Shown in pieces: positions 10,353 to 22,533 of a DNA stretch of 64,000 bases; the stretch's first letter is position 1, and each line of letters opens with the position of its first letter. The stretch comes from Larix kaempferi (taxonomy: Eukaryota > Streptophyta > Pinopsida > Pinales > Pinaceae). The notes below the pieces were generated by a model. It was not told the DNA's origin. It saw only the letters and a program-made list of their open reading frames with translations, and ran no database searches. The position numbers and the translations under genes are program-made. The stretch is taken from positions 12,562,501 to 12,626,500 of the forward strand of contig BSBM01000179.1 in NCBI GenBank assembly GCA_027924585.1, in the 5' to 3' direction.

Positions 10353-11944
10353 TATATATATATATCACACCAAACGTGCACATCTTTGGGGTTCGTGCTA
10401 TCGTCAGCATAATAGTAATAGTTCGGGCCATATAGAACCTTCTCTGGATTCACGTGACAACGATAAGAGTTCGGGCCCCGCAATGGTTACGACCTAAACT
10501 TTGGTATTAAATTGTGGAGGTTGGGCAGGTAAAGCAGTACGCTTTGTATTGCAAGTCAAATATGTGTACCCTGCAAACTCTCCCTGACATCATGATATTC
10601 CTTTCAATTATCTTTACTTAGTGAACACGACCCAATGGTGGACGTGCCCATGTCCCCCACTTTTTCCATCGACACATGGCCGCGAGCATGTGCGCTAGAT
10701 TCTACAACAATCCACGGCTCACCTAGTTTTTGTTTTATGTGACACCATTAACTCAAGTCGGTATTATAATATCTAAACATTGTAGTAAGACAACTAGCTT
10801 GACATATGATGTGTAGGGTGTGGCGTTCCTTTTTATTACTTTTTTTAATAAAAGGTACTTGCATAGTTCTTTATAATAAGATTTATTGGAATGTTGTTTT
10901 GATAGATGATAATGACTTCATCGATCCTTTTATTTTCTTTTAAGGTGTTTGGCATTTTCTTTAAATTGTTGTTTTGTGAAAGTATTATTGCACAAAATAC
11001 ATTTAATGATATTATTCTCATTCTTCTTTCACATAGCATTGAAATATCAAATTAGATTCACATGGTATCGAAATCTCAAATTAGAATCTCAAATTAGAAG
11101 ACAAAAACTTAAATGTTTTTATTTTGTCTTTTAGGTAAAGATATGTTTGTTTGTATACCGGCATAGATTCATTTTAAATTGAATCTATCAAGTATTTGAG
11201 AGAGATTCAATTTTTTTTAGGTGTAAATTTTTTACACATTAAGAAAAAATTTACACCTCAAGATATTTGATCCCTCATGATTTTTGATATATCTAGGTTT
11301 AAGATAAATTTTTTTGTTTAAGTCAACATCATTTGTATTTTTTATGGGAATGTCATGTTACATAACGTTACACAATATTACGCGTTACAACATCTCCCCC
11401 ATACTAAGTTGTAAGCACCTCACTACTCTCGATGCAATCATCTTTGTATCGTATGTTATGTTCATATAAGCAACATTTTTCCAAAAATGCATATTTACTA
11501 GTGTATCCAAGGTCATGCATTATTTATAGTAGGTAATGTATTTTGAATTGTGTTTTGTATATAGAATTACTTTAATATAAATGGTGTGTAATCTAACTCT
11601 ATTCAAGATTTTTGGTGTTAGTATTTTATTATTTAATTAAATTGAAAAAAAATGTTTAATATTAAAAAACAATCTTAAATATTATTTATAAATTAAATAT
11701 AAAAATAAAAATATTTATTTATAGTATAATTAATGTAAAGTATTTTTTATGATGATTTTAAATGTGTGAAAAAAGATAATAGAATCTACACAATTATAAA
11801 ATTGAATACTTTTTCTTAATTAAAATCAACTTTTAATATATATTTTTCAAACAATATTTTATTTAGTATAAATTAAACTTAATCTATTTTTTAATATACT
11901 TACTACTTTTTATTTCTTTTAAATTTGTATTAATTAAATTTAAT

Positions 11945-12075
11945 ATTACATACAAAATTGAGAATAAAAAAACATAAAATAATGAAATTAATAATTAAAC
12001 ACTTATTAAGAATAACATTAAATTATATTACATACAAAATTGAGGATGAAAGAACATGAAATAATGCAATTAACA
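11945..12075. repeat. partial tandem duplication, 82-bp spacing
   Basis: ATTACATACAAAATTGAG starts at 11945 and again at 12027, with about 50 bases of similar sequence after each. Confidence 0.65.
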
Positions 12076-12151
12076 ATGATATATGTTCACTTTCATAGTT
12101 TATTTTTTTGTCCAAATGGTAAAGGTGCAAATGGTAAATGTGTATATACAA

Positions 12152-12530
12152 TTGATTAGATACATCATGTTTATAATATTAATAAATTATTAAATAAAAA
12201 TAAGTTTGATATTTATTATTAGTAATATTTTTTTATGTGAATTAAATTTATACTTAAAATAAATTTATATTAATATTATAATTAGTAAGTACACATTTTT
12301 CATTTGAAAAAAATAATTTCAATATTTTAAAAAAAGTTGATTAGATGCATCATGTTTATAATATTAATAAATTAAAAACTTATTAAAAACAAATAAGTTT
12401 GATATTTATTATTATTATTATTATTTTTATGTTAATTAAATTTATACTTAGAATAAATTTATATTAATATTATTAATATTATAATTAGTAAGTACACATT
12501 TTTTATTTGAAAAAATTAATTTCAATATTA
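12152..12530. repeat. two-copy tandem duplication, 185-bp unit
   Basis: TTGATTAGATACATCATG at 12152 and TTGATTAGATGCATCATG at 12337 start two copies that stay alignable for about 180 bases with small indels in A/T runs. Confidence 0.75.
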
Positions 12531-13004
12531 AAAAATATATATATATTTATTTAAAAACTTTAAAATAAATTAATTCAATGTATTTCAAATAAAAACTTAA
12601 TATAAAAAATATCAAATAAATATGAATTATTTTCACGTACATTTAAAAATACTTTAAATTTAGGAAATGATAAAAATAATATTATCTATTATAATGGAGA
12701 TGATAAAAAAATATAATCTAAAAATATTCCATATCTTTAAAGTGCATGTTTTTTTTCATATACATTAAAAATGCTTATTAACTAGCATTTGCTCCTTGAG
12801 GGGCAAAAGTGAACGCCGGTAGGAAAAGAGGAAAGTTAGAAGGAACAAAAACATAGGCACAGGAAGCGAAGGATACTGATAGGAAAAGAGCAAAGTTTGT
12901 AACAATCTCAGATTACAAAGACATAGGCACTCAACCCATAACAAAAAATAATGTTAAGTTCATCAACACAGTGAGCCAACTACAATTTATTTTCTCACAA
13001 TCTC

Positions 13005-13041
13005 TATAGTAGTAATCTCAACACTATAGATTACTACTATA
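13005..13041. other. perfect 14-bp stem-loop
   Basis: TATAGTAGTAATCT (13005-13018) and AGATTACTACTATA (13028-13041) are exact reverse complements around a 9-nt loop. Could be a miniature-transposon remnant or chance; too short for a typical plant miRNA precursor. Confidence 0.6.
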
Positions 13042-13259
13042 TCTAGAATATATAAGCAATTTGAAAAAATATTTCTGCAATAATATCAATGAAAACAATG
13101 ATTATAATAGCTCCTAAACTGCAGAAACTACTTGTGAACAAAAGTTTGCTTTCATGCCATGTGATGTAGCAATAAATTTAGGAATCTCCATATACAAGTA
13201 TAGGTATATAACTCTTTCATGGACCAGCTCTTGATAGTTCCACAATCTAAGTTGTAAAT

Positions 13260-13857
13260 GAATCTTCGTTATGCTTGCTTCAAGAATGGAAGATACAGTG
13301 AAAAACCCAAATATGTTTCTTTCTTCTCATTGAGGATTTCAAGTCCACAATAAATACTTTACATCCTTCTCAACCATGTAAAGGTGAACAGACCTGTCAC
13401 TACATGAACTAATATTCTGAAAATTACTAATAAACCAATGAAAGTAACTGGTTATCAATGACTCTCACCGCATCAAGGATTTACACATCTTCTGACAATA
13501 TAGATAGTTCACAACAAAGCACAATAAAAATGCAGACTTACAACACAATAGGAGTGGTGAATCTTCGTTATGCTTACTTCAAGAATGGAAGATACAGTGG
13601 GAAACCCATATATGCTTCTTTCTTCTCATTGAGGATTTCAAGTCCACAATAAAAACTTTACATGCTTCTCAACCATGTAAAGGCGAACAGACATGTCACT
13701 ATATGAATTAATCTTCTGAAAATCACTAATAAACCTAGGAAAGTAACTGGTTATCAATGACTCTCACTGCATCAAGGATTCACACGTCTTCTGACAATAT
13801 ATATAGTTCACACCAAAGCACAATAAAATGCAGACTTACAACACAATAGGAGTGGTC
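13260..13857. repeat. two-copy tandem duplication, 299-bp unit
   Basis: GAATCTTCGTTATGCTT at 13260 recurs at 13559, and the copies align for their full length, ending just before 13858. They differ at roughly one base in fifteen. Nothing coding is conserved; a 64-residue frame crossing the junction is incidental. Confidence 0.85.
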
Positions 13858-14397
13858 GTAGCTCTCAATATAAAGGTTTTATTTATTCAACGTGGAGGTA
13901 GATGAGGAGAGGTCGCTTTGCTTGGATGTTCTGTTTTTATGAATGTAAAAGAGAGTACACTGTTTACAAATCAACTAAGATTAATATTTATATCACTACT
14001 GCTTGGGATAATTCATTATGCGCTTAGCTTGAAAAGCTATTGCCAATAAGGAAAATGAAGAGCATTGAACTAAAAAAGTAGTAAAATATAGCAATGTTAC
14101 AAAGATATGAACAAGCATTTAGGTTTTTTAGAGAAAAGGAATCCCAATAATATCCATTGAAAAGTACACATTACATATAAACATTTATGTAATAGTTTCT
14201 CAAGAAGAGAAATTTGTTTTCATTGAAAAAGAAGAATAGATGAATAGCAAAAAGGGTTGGTTCACCGCTATATAGCCTTGGAAGAGTTTGTTATCTGGTG
14301 AAATTGCAAAAATGAGAATAGTAGGCAAAGTTTTCATTTGAGTATTGTACATATGAGAAGATACAAAAGATATTTACAATTAAAATTAGTTGGACAC

Positions 14398-14844
14398 TTA
14401 TAAATTGGAAATATAGTCTACCCATGTAGTAGCTTTCTCAATTATGATATTATATTCGCTAGGCTTTAATAGTTTTAGAGACACTTCATGATAAGACAGT
14501 TTTGTTTCCATATTTGCAACTTTTGTTGGTGTAGCCTTGCAGTTATCCTCAAGGAAAATGAGATGTGTAGATGTTTGCCTCACATAGAAGTCGATGTATT
14601 CTTCTGTTAGAGCATCAATTTTCTTGATGTAGTACAGGTTTGATTGCAACACTTGTTGGAGTTCTGCCATCTGCTGATCCTTGGGGGGGAGCTCATTGAT
14701 ATTGGCTGCCATAGGGAGCTGAAATTTACGATGAACCTGATGGATTTCCTCATAGACGTTTGTGCACTTTTCAAGAGTTTTATCAATCTTGGAATTTAGT
14801 CGATTAGTGGCTTTCGTGCAAAATTGAAGGAGTGCAATATCCAA
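14398..14844 (-). CDS. unrecognised ORF, mostly helical, possibly an exon or element remnant
   Basis: I do not recognise this 148-residue frame. It is charged, with Leu/Ile heptad-like spacing (CTKATNRLNSKIDKTLEKC, QQMAELQQVL) that suggests a helical bundle or coiled coil. The listed start is a TTG, and the frame opens only 9 bases earlier after a TAG, so there is no proper ATG. The minus-strand sequence just upstream ends TCAGTAGG, compatible with a splice acceptor, so it could be an exon. It could equally be the tail of an extra ORF from a decayed retroelement. It is markedly less AT-rich than its surroundings and unusually long without stops. Confidence 0.35.
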   Translation of the reverse strand: MDIALLQFCTKATNRLNSKIDKTLEKCTNVYEEIHQVHRKFQLPMAANINELPPKDQQMAELQQVLQSNLYYIKKIDALTEEYIDFYVRQTSTHLIFLEDNCKATPTKVANMETKLSYHEVSLKLLKPSEYNIIIEKATTWVDYISNL

Positions 14845-16050
14845 ATATTCTCCCTACTGACTTAGGCAGATCATTTTCACCGCAACTATTCATGTTCATC
14901 ATCCATGGTCATGATGCATGGTCACATTTCTCTGATGTTGGTTCAGTATCGTTTTTAGCTCCCATGAGTAACAAAGTACTCCAAATGTCCATCTCTTTTA
15001 CATGCTTCACTAAACCAGAGGGTAAGTTAAGTAACTTCACCATCAGCCTAAGTCAACTAACTGCACATGAGATTCTCATCTCATGTGAAGAAAATAATGT
15101 TAGTGTGAAACAGAACACACACATATATTTAATATTCGCGAGTTGGATTTAATATTGGATACATATCACATTCTTGCCAAAAATATGCGAAAGATATCAA
15201 GCATGCTTAACGCATGCTCATTTTACACCTCGCCAAAAACATGCAGCAGTTATCAAATTCTCCACTTTCATATACTTAATATTGGTAGAGATGCATTTTA
15301 GTTCTAGGAGCATAACACACAATTTTGTTGTAAGCTGTAACATAACACACAGAAATTCAAGTTTAAACTGCTTAACATAACACACACTTTATACATGTCT
15401 TCCAAGCAAATTGTTGTGCCACTACATTTCTCTCCAATACAACCCGAATTAATAGACATTGAATAAAGAAGAGTCAAGCCACAACCCAATCATTTTGATC
15501 CTAAAAAACAAAATGAAATCACTAAAATCAAGACCAATGATCATTTCTTGAAGTTGATAAGTTTGACTACCCCAATCACCCTTGAATAAATGGATTTGTA
15601 AAATTTCTTACTAAAAAAAATAGTTAAACCAAATACTATTTCATTTTAACATAGCATATTCTTAATAATATAACACTTATATCTTTACAATTCCATGCCC
15701 ATAACTTTATAGGCGAGTGATCAAACAGGATTCAATCAAATTGCAACCTAATTCAGTGAGGATACAACCATATCATCAATTCGGGGTACATCCATGGAAA
15801 TGAATTCCTTACAAATTGTTCATGTACATATCTAGCCTCCTAACTATTAATAATGATATGAAATAAAAACACTATTCATATGAACAAGATACAATGGCAT
15901 GATTGTTTATACATACATATCGAGACTCCTCACTATTAATAATAATATCAAATTAAAACAATATTCGTGTGCACAAGAAACAATGTTGTTTCCATCACAT
16001 AAATATATATGACAACTCCATCACATAAACCCATATGATAACTCCACGCA
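14845..16050. other. non-coding DNA left of Copia element 1
   Basis: No gene seen. Repeated CATAACACACA words occur at 15310-15390. A tandem duplication lies at 15825-16000. Confidence 0.5.
15825..16000. repeat. two-copy tandem duplication, 89-bp unit
   Basis: TACATATCTAGCCTCCT at 15825 and TACATATCGAGACTCCT at 15914 begin two diverged copies, each containing an ACTATTAATAAT core. Confidence 0.7.
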
Positions 16051-16055
16051 AATAG

Positions 16056-16703
16056 TGTTAAATTTTCAGAATTTACTTCAATCTGATCTAGGATCTTAAC
16101 TGAGAGAACAACATGTACAGCATATCTACAGCATATCAATCATGGAGACAATAATGCAAGCACACAAGAGACACAAAGATTTACTTGGGGAAAACCATAA
16201 AGGTGAAAAACCCCAATAACTTCCTCAGAGATAGATAGAGAAATGATACAACCAACCATAAGAGATAGACATAACCTAGCAGCAGATACTCCTCCTCCAT
16301 AAGTGCGCCACTCCTCCTTGAGTGCATGAGTGAGAAGTGAGTGAGTAAATAGAGTGCCTCCCGCACTCTATTTATACTTGAATTGACTTGCCTTTTACCT
16401 AACTCATGTAGGCTCGAACTTAACCACATAATATAATGCTGACTGGGCCGACCCCCAATAGGGTGGTCTAATAACCCTTCGACCCACATGGCCGACCACC
16501 AATAGGTGGTCTAATAACCCTTTGACCCACATGACTTATACAGGGCCGACCCCAAACAAGGTGGTCTAATAACCCATCAAGTATAAGTTACGACACTTAT
16601 AATATAAATAACGACACTTCCGTATAAAGGAATAATAACATCTCTATAGGAATACAATATACATATATGTGAAATACATTCCGAAGTTACATATACATCA
16701 ACA
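16056..16703 (-). repeat. 3' LTR of Copia element 1
   Basis: On the plus strand it reads TGTTAAATTTTC to CATCAACA. It is nearly identical to 22534-23182. A minus-strand open frame inside (16181-16489) recurs in all sister LTRs but has no coding character. Confidence 0.93.
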
Positions 16704-16714
16704 CTCCCTCTTAA
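16704..16714 (-). other. polypurine tract of Copia element 1
   Basis: On the minus strand TTAAGAGGGAG directly precedes the 3' LTR. The same tract is found in elements 2 and 4, and as AAGGGGGAG in element 3. Confidence 0.8.
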
Positions 16715-16959
16715 CTAGGAAGGTATTTCTCAGCACAGTTCTTCTAGCACAAGTCATCTTCTCTGGATCATCATCACTGGATAATCGTCATCGAGTCATC
16801 ATCATCGTCACTGCTACTGCTATCTCAATCAATCTCTGAATCTACTCGTCATAGGAAGTTCTACAGAGCCAGTCCTTTTTCATACTGGATGTAGGCCCAC
16901 CACCTGCAGGTCTTCATCATCACTGGCCATACTGTGGAATCCTCAGGACTTATTACGTG

Positions 16960-17470
16960 CGTCACAAAACCTCGAAAGAGCATCCCAGGATGTTACGGGT
17001 ACACAACTCCGACCTGTAGGATCTCCCAGGGCGCTATTACATGTGACCCCACCACAAAACCTTGAAAGAGCATCCCAGGATGTTACGGGTACACAACTCC
17101 AACCTGAAGGATCTCCCAGGGCACAAATTACATGTGGTCACCACAAAACCTAGCAAGAGCATCTCAGGATGTTACGGGTACACAACTCCGACCTGAAATC
17201 TCCCAGGGCACAAATTACATGTGGTCATGGAAAAACCTCGAAAGAGCATCTGCCAGATATCCCAGGGCACAAATTACATGCCATAGGAAAAACCTCGAAA
17301 GACTATCTGCAGATCTCCAAGGGCACAAATTATATGTCCTCCCAAGCAAAACCTCGAAAGAGCATTTGCCAGATGTCCCAGGGCACCGAATTACATGCCA
17401 TAGGCAAAACCTTGAAAGGCCATCTGCAAATCTCCCAGGGCACAAATTACATGCTTATCTGCACAACCTG
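16960..17470 (-). repeat. tail repeat block A of element 1
   Basis: Seven irregular units of 53-95 bp, each with CCTCGAAAGAGCATC or a variant (near 16970, 17052, 17147, 17235, 17291, 17352, 17408) followed by a CCCAGGGCACAAATTACATG segment. It lies between RNase H and the polypurine tract, where Copia elements normally have only a short spacer. Related blocks exist in elements 2 and 4. Confidence 0.85.
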
Positions 17471-17484
17471 TTCCACGGCCACAA

Positions 17485-18075
17485 AGTATCAAACTGATAC
17501 TCACCATACATCATCCTGATGTATCCATGATCATCCTGATCATCATCACTGCAACGTCCTGCTGCATGTCATCTGGAGAAACATCCTGAAGCTCGTTATT
17601 CATGATCATCCTGATCATCACTGCAACATCCTGTTGCATGTCATCATACATGATCCACATGATCATCAATGCATCTTCCTGATGCATACCAAGTATCTAC
17701 CTGATACATATCATACATGATCCACCTGATCATCAATGCATCTACCTGATGCATACCAAGTATCTACCTGATACATATCATACATGATCCACCTGATCAT
17801 CAATGTATCCACCTGATACAAATACAAATACATGATACATATCACCATACATGATCCACCTGATCATACAATGTATCCACCTGAAACATATACAGATACA
17901 TGGTCCAAGCATCCAACATGATGCATATACAAAATACATACACATGATCTAACTGATCATATCCAGCATCAACATGATGCGTACATACATACATAAATGA
18001 TCCAACTGATCATATCCAGCATCCAACATGATGCATACATACATACATAAAATGATCCAACTGATCATATCCAAG
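17485..18075 (-). repeat. hairpin array of element 1 (tail block B)
   Basis: A run of short stem-loops about 24 bases apart with nearly constant 5-nt loops. Checked by hand on the plus strand: AGTATC-aaact-GATACT (17485), TACATC-atcct-GATGTA (17507), ATGATC-atcct-GATCAT (17527 and 17602), TGCAAC-atcct-GTTGCA (17622), ATGCATC-ttcct-GATGCAT (17669), ATGATC-cacct-GATCAT (17717), ATGCATC-tacct-GATGCAT (17736), TGTATC-cacct-GATACA (17804). Later units read TGATC-caact-GATCA and GCATC-caacat-GATGC. Stem sequences differ between units but stay self-complementary. No protein is encoded. Confidence 0.9.
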
Positions 18076-18183
18076 CATAAAACAGAACATCATCCTGATG
18101 CTCATTATCTAGCGCTTACATCCACAGCCATGTGAAGGATCCTCCTTCCAACATGCTTGGAATGGCTTCAGCAAAAGTGTCCA

Positions 18184-19577
18184 TCACTTCTTCCTCGAAG
18201 TGTCCTCGATCTGAAAAATGCCAAGCCTCTCTCTGAAGTACTCGAACTTCACTCTGGCTAGTGGCTTCGTCAGCACATCTGCAATCTGCTCGTCCGTCGC
18301 AACATACAGGAGCTTCACAGCTCCTCTCTGCACCATATCCCTGATATAGTGATATTTGATCTCTATGTGTTTCGACCTGTCATGAAACACTGGGTTCTCG
18401 GATAGCTTCACACAACTCTGGTTATCACAGAAGATACCAGTAGCCTCCAATGGGAGATCAAATAACTTAGACAGTAGCATCCGTAGCCATACTGCCTCAC
18501 AACTAGCTGAACAGGCTGTAACATACTCTGCCTCACCTGTACTCAGTGCCACGCAGGACTGCTTCCTGCTAAACCATGAGATCACACCTGATCCCATACT
18601 GAAGCAACACTCAAATGTGCTCTTCCTGTCTGCAGCACTGCCAGCCCAATCTGAATCAACATAACCCTGCAGGTTAAACTTTTGATTCACCTCATACTTG
18701 AGCCCATAATCCACTGTACCCGTCAGGTACCTCAGAACATGCTTTACAGCAACCGGGTGAACACTCCTCGGATCCGTCAAGAACTGGTTCAATGTGTTCA
18801 CATCAAAGAAAATGTCTGGTCTCGTGTTCGTCAGGTACATCAATGACCCAATCATCTGACGATACATAGAGACATCAACCAGCTCATATGAAGCATCACA
18901 TAGAAGCTTCAGATTCGATGCCATAGGTGTGGCCATGGCCTTGCAATCCATCATCCCGAACCTCTTCAGGATCTCTACTACATACTTCCCTTGTCCAAGG
19001 AAGATTCCATCTGCACTCTGCCACACCTCCATGCCAAAAAACAAATAGTGCATCATCCCCAAGTTCTTCAACTCGAACTCGGCAGCAAGCTTCCACTGTG
19101 TGTCAGCAATCAATCTATCATCTCTTGTTACAAACAAGTCATCCACATACAGGAGTAGAATCACAGGATTTCCTTCCTCAACCTTGTAGAAAAGGTTGGA
19201 ATCCGCTTTATTCTTGGTAAAGCCCAAACTGGATAGAAAGATGTCTATCCTACCATACCAAGTTCTGCACACATATCTAACTACACCATGCTGTCTTGAA
19301 ATCCATCTGGTGCATCTTCTATTTCATCACTTTTATATTTCTCAATGCTGCCATCTGCAACATGCTTGATCTGATAGTTCTATTTGGAAGTCACAACAGA
19401 CTTCCCTTTAGCTCTTGGGATTGCATCCCAAACATCATTCTTCATGATCGACAAATCATGGCATTCCATTTCTTCATCCCAGATCCTGGGAACTTCAATA
19501 TCTTCAATAGATATCTTTGTTGCTGGAACAAATGTTGTAGTCCTTTTGTAGGTGAAGATATACGGTCTTTCCTGCAA
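18184..19577 (-). pseudogene. Copia pol remnant: RT (YVDD) and RNase H of element 1
   Basis: An open 362-codon stretch (19272 to 18184) holds the RT palm with an intact LLYVDDLFV box, then RNase H with GYVDSDWAG, GEAEYV, FCDNQSCVK and SKHIEIKYHYIRD, ending in the usual ADVLTKPL tail. Upstream, 19577-19380 keeps a piece of the RT fingers (SIMKNDVWD) ending in a stop. Between them two segments are missing: the region after EKYK up to IHQMDV, and an exact 39-bp in-frame segment encoding [12 protein letters not shown] plus one residue. Without these RT cannot fold normally. An extra Phe after MMHYL is a further lesion. Confidence 0.9.
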
Positions 19578-21060
19578 AACATGTTAAATTGCATGATTAG
19601 AAACATCTCATAATTTTCAGAACAAATTCTTACACATAAAGAAATATGTCATACAGTCATGCAATTATCTTAGCCAATGCTTCAATACAACATTTATCCA
19701 TATCCCGTAACTTTCTAGATGCCTTCCAATCTCTACCAGAACATTGTTAAGAGTGTGCACAACTCCCAACATGTCAGCAAAGAGGTTTCATTCTAGATAA
19801 GTAGCAATGGAATGTTGTACAGTGCCATAGGCCACTTACCCATGTATATTAGTAGTATACTGTTCATCAATGCAACTATTCTAATATGCACAATACATAT
19901 CCTAAGTCTAGGAACATGAGCATATACATCATTGAACAATTTTATTTAAAATACTTATCTTTGTTTGTTCGTTGGGTGGACTCCTTTTGAGTCTTTGCTT
20001 CCTTGCAGGAGCTGCTGGAGTCCTAATCTGAAGTAGCTTCCTCTACACCTTTCTGTTGTGGAATGTAGAGAGAGATGGTCAACTCCCTCTGAATATCTGC
20101 ATCCTTTCATAAACTACTGAAGTGTGCTCCTTTGCTTTAGGAACAACTAGAGTGTGCTCCCTCTTGATCTTTGCTTCCTGGATTACCTGTCCTTGAACTT
20201 ACATTCATCCTTGGTCCCTATGCATGCGTATTAGTATCATGATTGTGTTATCCTTGTGAGCTCATATAAAATCATACATTCATTAGCATACTATTAAAAC
20301 ACAATAATCTCAAGCATGTATAGTCATGATCATTTCAAACAGAAATAATAAGCATTAGCATTCAAGGTTTATGTAGGATTCTTATGGTTAGTCAAATCAT
20401 AAGAAACATAACATGTCTGAACCTATAACTACTCAAACCTATGACTCTTCAGGTTAGTCATATCATTAATTAAGGTAAGACACATAATATGCATATTCCC
20501 ATGATTATTCAAACTTATGGCTTCATGAATAATCATTATCAACAACACAACAGTATAAGATCCTAACCCAAGGTAGGATTCTAGCTTGATATAGGAAAAA
20601 CATACCTGGATTAACATGCTAGCTAGTTATGTCTAACATACTCATATAATGTCTTTTGGTTCTCTTCAGAGACTTGTGCTAGTAACCTGGATGTCTCATA
20701 AGTTAACCATTGTATAAACAAGTTATACATACCTTGAGAGTAGATCTTCTATGTGATCCATGACAATGTATGAATCCGTGTCTTTATGTCACCATGATCA
20801 TACATTCTTGAAGAAGAACATGATTTGTCTTTCTTGGTGTACCTTTCATGTTAGTAGACAACATAAACCTCATACAACACCATAATGCATTAGTATAATC
20901 ATAAGTGTCAACACCCTAACCAATGAATATCTTCTATTATGCATTCATAATTTTGTTAAGGTGATATGACAAATCTAAAATCAAGATTGTACTAACCGTA
21001 ATAACATGAAGACAAACATATCATAAACTTAATCATGAACAAATATCGAAACATACCTCG
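19578..21060 (-). other. non-coding mosaic block replacing protease to RT in element 1
   Basis: About 1.5 kb that aligns with 29010-30540 in element 2 and, more weakly, with 48770-50010 in element 3. Mostly AT-rich non-coding sequence, but it embeds a small integrase piece near 20035-20105 (minus frame reads IQRELT..PQQ, the end of the integrase core). Several AG-GTATG and pyrimidine-AG words give it an exon/intron look. A 62-residue frame at 20429-20617 is shared with element 2 but shows no coding constraint. Confidence 0.7.
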
Positions 21061-21200
21061 ATGAGTCATACCTGTCGAGATCGCTTGTAATATTCTTATG
21101 TAAGGCCTTAGCCTCATCTCCCTCTGAAACAGGAACTTCTTTACTTATGTAGGTGACCAATCCATCTTCTTCTAGGATTAACCCAATCCACTTGATTTGC
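21060..21200 (-). pseudogene. gag remnant of element 1
   Basis: About 45 codons matching the gag N-terminal region of element 4: minus-strand frame IGLILEEDGL, then SEGDEAKALHKN. The initiating segment and all of gag downstream are lost. Confidence 0.8.
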
Positions 21201-21802
21201 AAGAACTGGACTTCGAGCTGGATATGGGTTTGTCAGAGAAACCCCAAAAATACAAACTTTGAATTTCAAACTTTTGATAGGATAGAAATATGTGCCTTGA
21301 TGAGCTGATCAAGCTGGTATATTCAGAATTTGAAAACTGCAAAGTTTCACTCCTCAATTTTGCCTTTGAAACTTCCGGATTCACTAGACGTGACCCTGAA
21401 CTAGGGTTTGATGAAGCCCACTCTTCCACCCAATCAAAATGTTTGATCCAAAGATCTAAGCTTCTATTTTTCTGAGGAGCTTCCAGCCGTGGTCACAGAT
21501 TTCAAAAATTCCCATTTTTACAGAAGCCCTAATTTTCCACTTTTCTGATCAAAGTCCCGAACTAGGGTCTAATCAAGCCCGGCCTTCTGCCCAACCAAAA
21601 ATTTTGATCTTGGTCTCTAAATTTCTATTTTGATGAGTAGCATCCATCCGTGGTCTCCGATTACAAAAATTCCAACTTTCTTCAAAGCCCTAAATTCCGA
21701 AAGCCATGAATGAAGGTACTCAAAAATAATTCTGTTTTGACAGAAATATGTACCTGATTGTTCTAGTGTAACTCCAAACGTTTTGATCCACAGGGTCTAA
21801 AA

Positions 21803-22156
21803 ACGTTTCCTGAGATAGCCTGACCTGTGATGTTTCCATCCTGATAGGTCTGACCTCAATTGGATTCTCTGAGAGAGAGTTATGCCAAATGTCGCAATGT
21901 GACCTGTTTTGGGATAATACAGGAGAGCGAACTTGTACGGCATGCCACGTGTCACTGTTTCAACTTCGGCCTCTGAAAACTTTTCCTCAGATAGCTCGGC
22001 CTGTTATATTTCCATCCTGATAGGTTTGACCTCAATTGGACTCTCTGAGAGAGAGTTATGCTAAATGTCGCAACATGACCTGTTTATGGGATAATACAAA
22101 AGAGCGCACTTGTACGGCATGCCACGTGTCACTGATTCAACTTTGGCCTCTGAAAA
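21803..22156 (-). repeat. duplicated leader of element 1, 177-bp unit
   Basis: Two copies end with CCTCTGAAAA at 21979 and 22156. Each holds CTCAATTGGA and GAGAGAGAGTTATGC. The same 177-bp duplication is in element 2 (27909-28262); element 3 has a single copy. Confidence 0.88.
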
Positions 22157-22516
22157 CGTTTTCAGAGATAGTACAGTCTATGTAATACCTGTTACATTTT
22201 ACGAAATTTCATTTGGAGCTTCCTATCCCAAGTTATGACCTTTTTCCCAAGGTCACCTGATTTTGACTCAGATCTGGAAGAGGCAGAAACCCTATATTGC
22301 ACAGATCATAAATCACAAAGTACAACGAATTAGAGGTTGACCTTTGGACACAAGGTACCTGGAGATTTAATCTTCATCCTGTAACAATTTCAGATCCAAA
22401 ATTTTTTCCAAAACGGATTTATAGCGAAAGTGCTACGATGACTGGTTTTTGCTATATCAAGCCCTAGCATCGTAAGTGCAACAAGTGTCATACATGCCAT
22501 ATCATGCCTTCTTTCA

Positions 22517-22533
22517 GGCTATCTCTGATACCA
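22517..22533 (-). other. primer binding site of element 1 (tRNA-iMet)
   Basis: On the minus strand TGGTATCAGAGATAGCC starts directly after the 5' LTR. The first 11 bases match the complement of the initiator Met tRNA 3' end, the usual primer of plant Copia elements. Confidence 0.92.

Larger units (their letters stand above)
10353..13258. other. AT-rich non-coding DNA
   Basis: No gene or recognisable element. 11200-12780 is extremely A+T-rich. Two diverged tandem duplications (listed separately) and one perfect hairpin lie here. The open frames at 10845-11134 are short and unsupported. Confidence 0.6.

Noticed and set aside
18927-19220. Antisense ORFs over RT and RNase H (also 58553-58762, 59460-59678, 60331-60762)
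   Set aside because: Shadows of the pol frame on the opposite strand; no family match.
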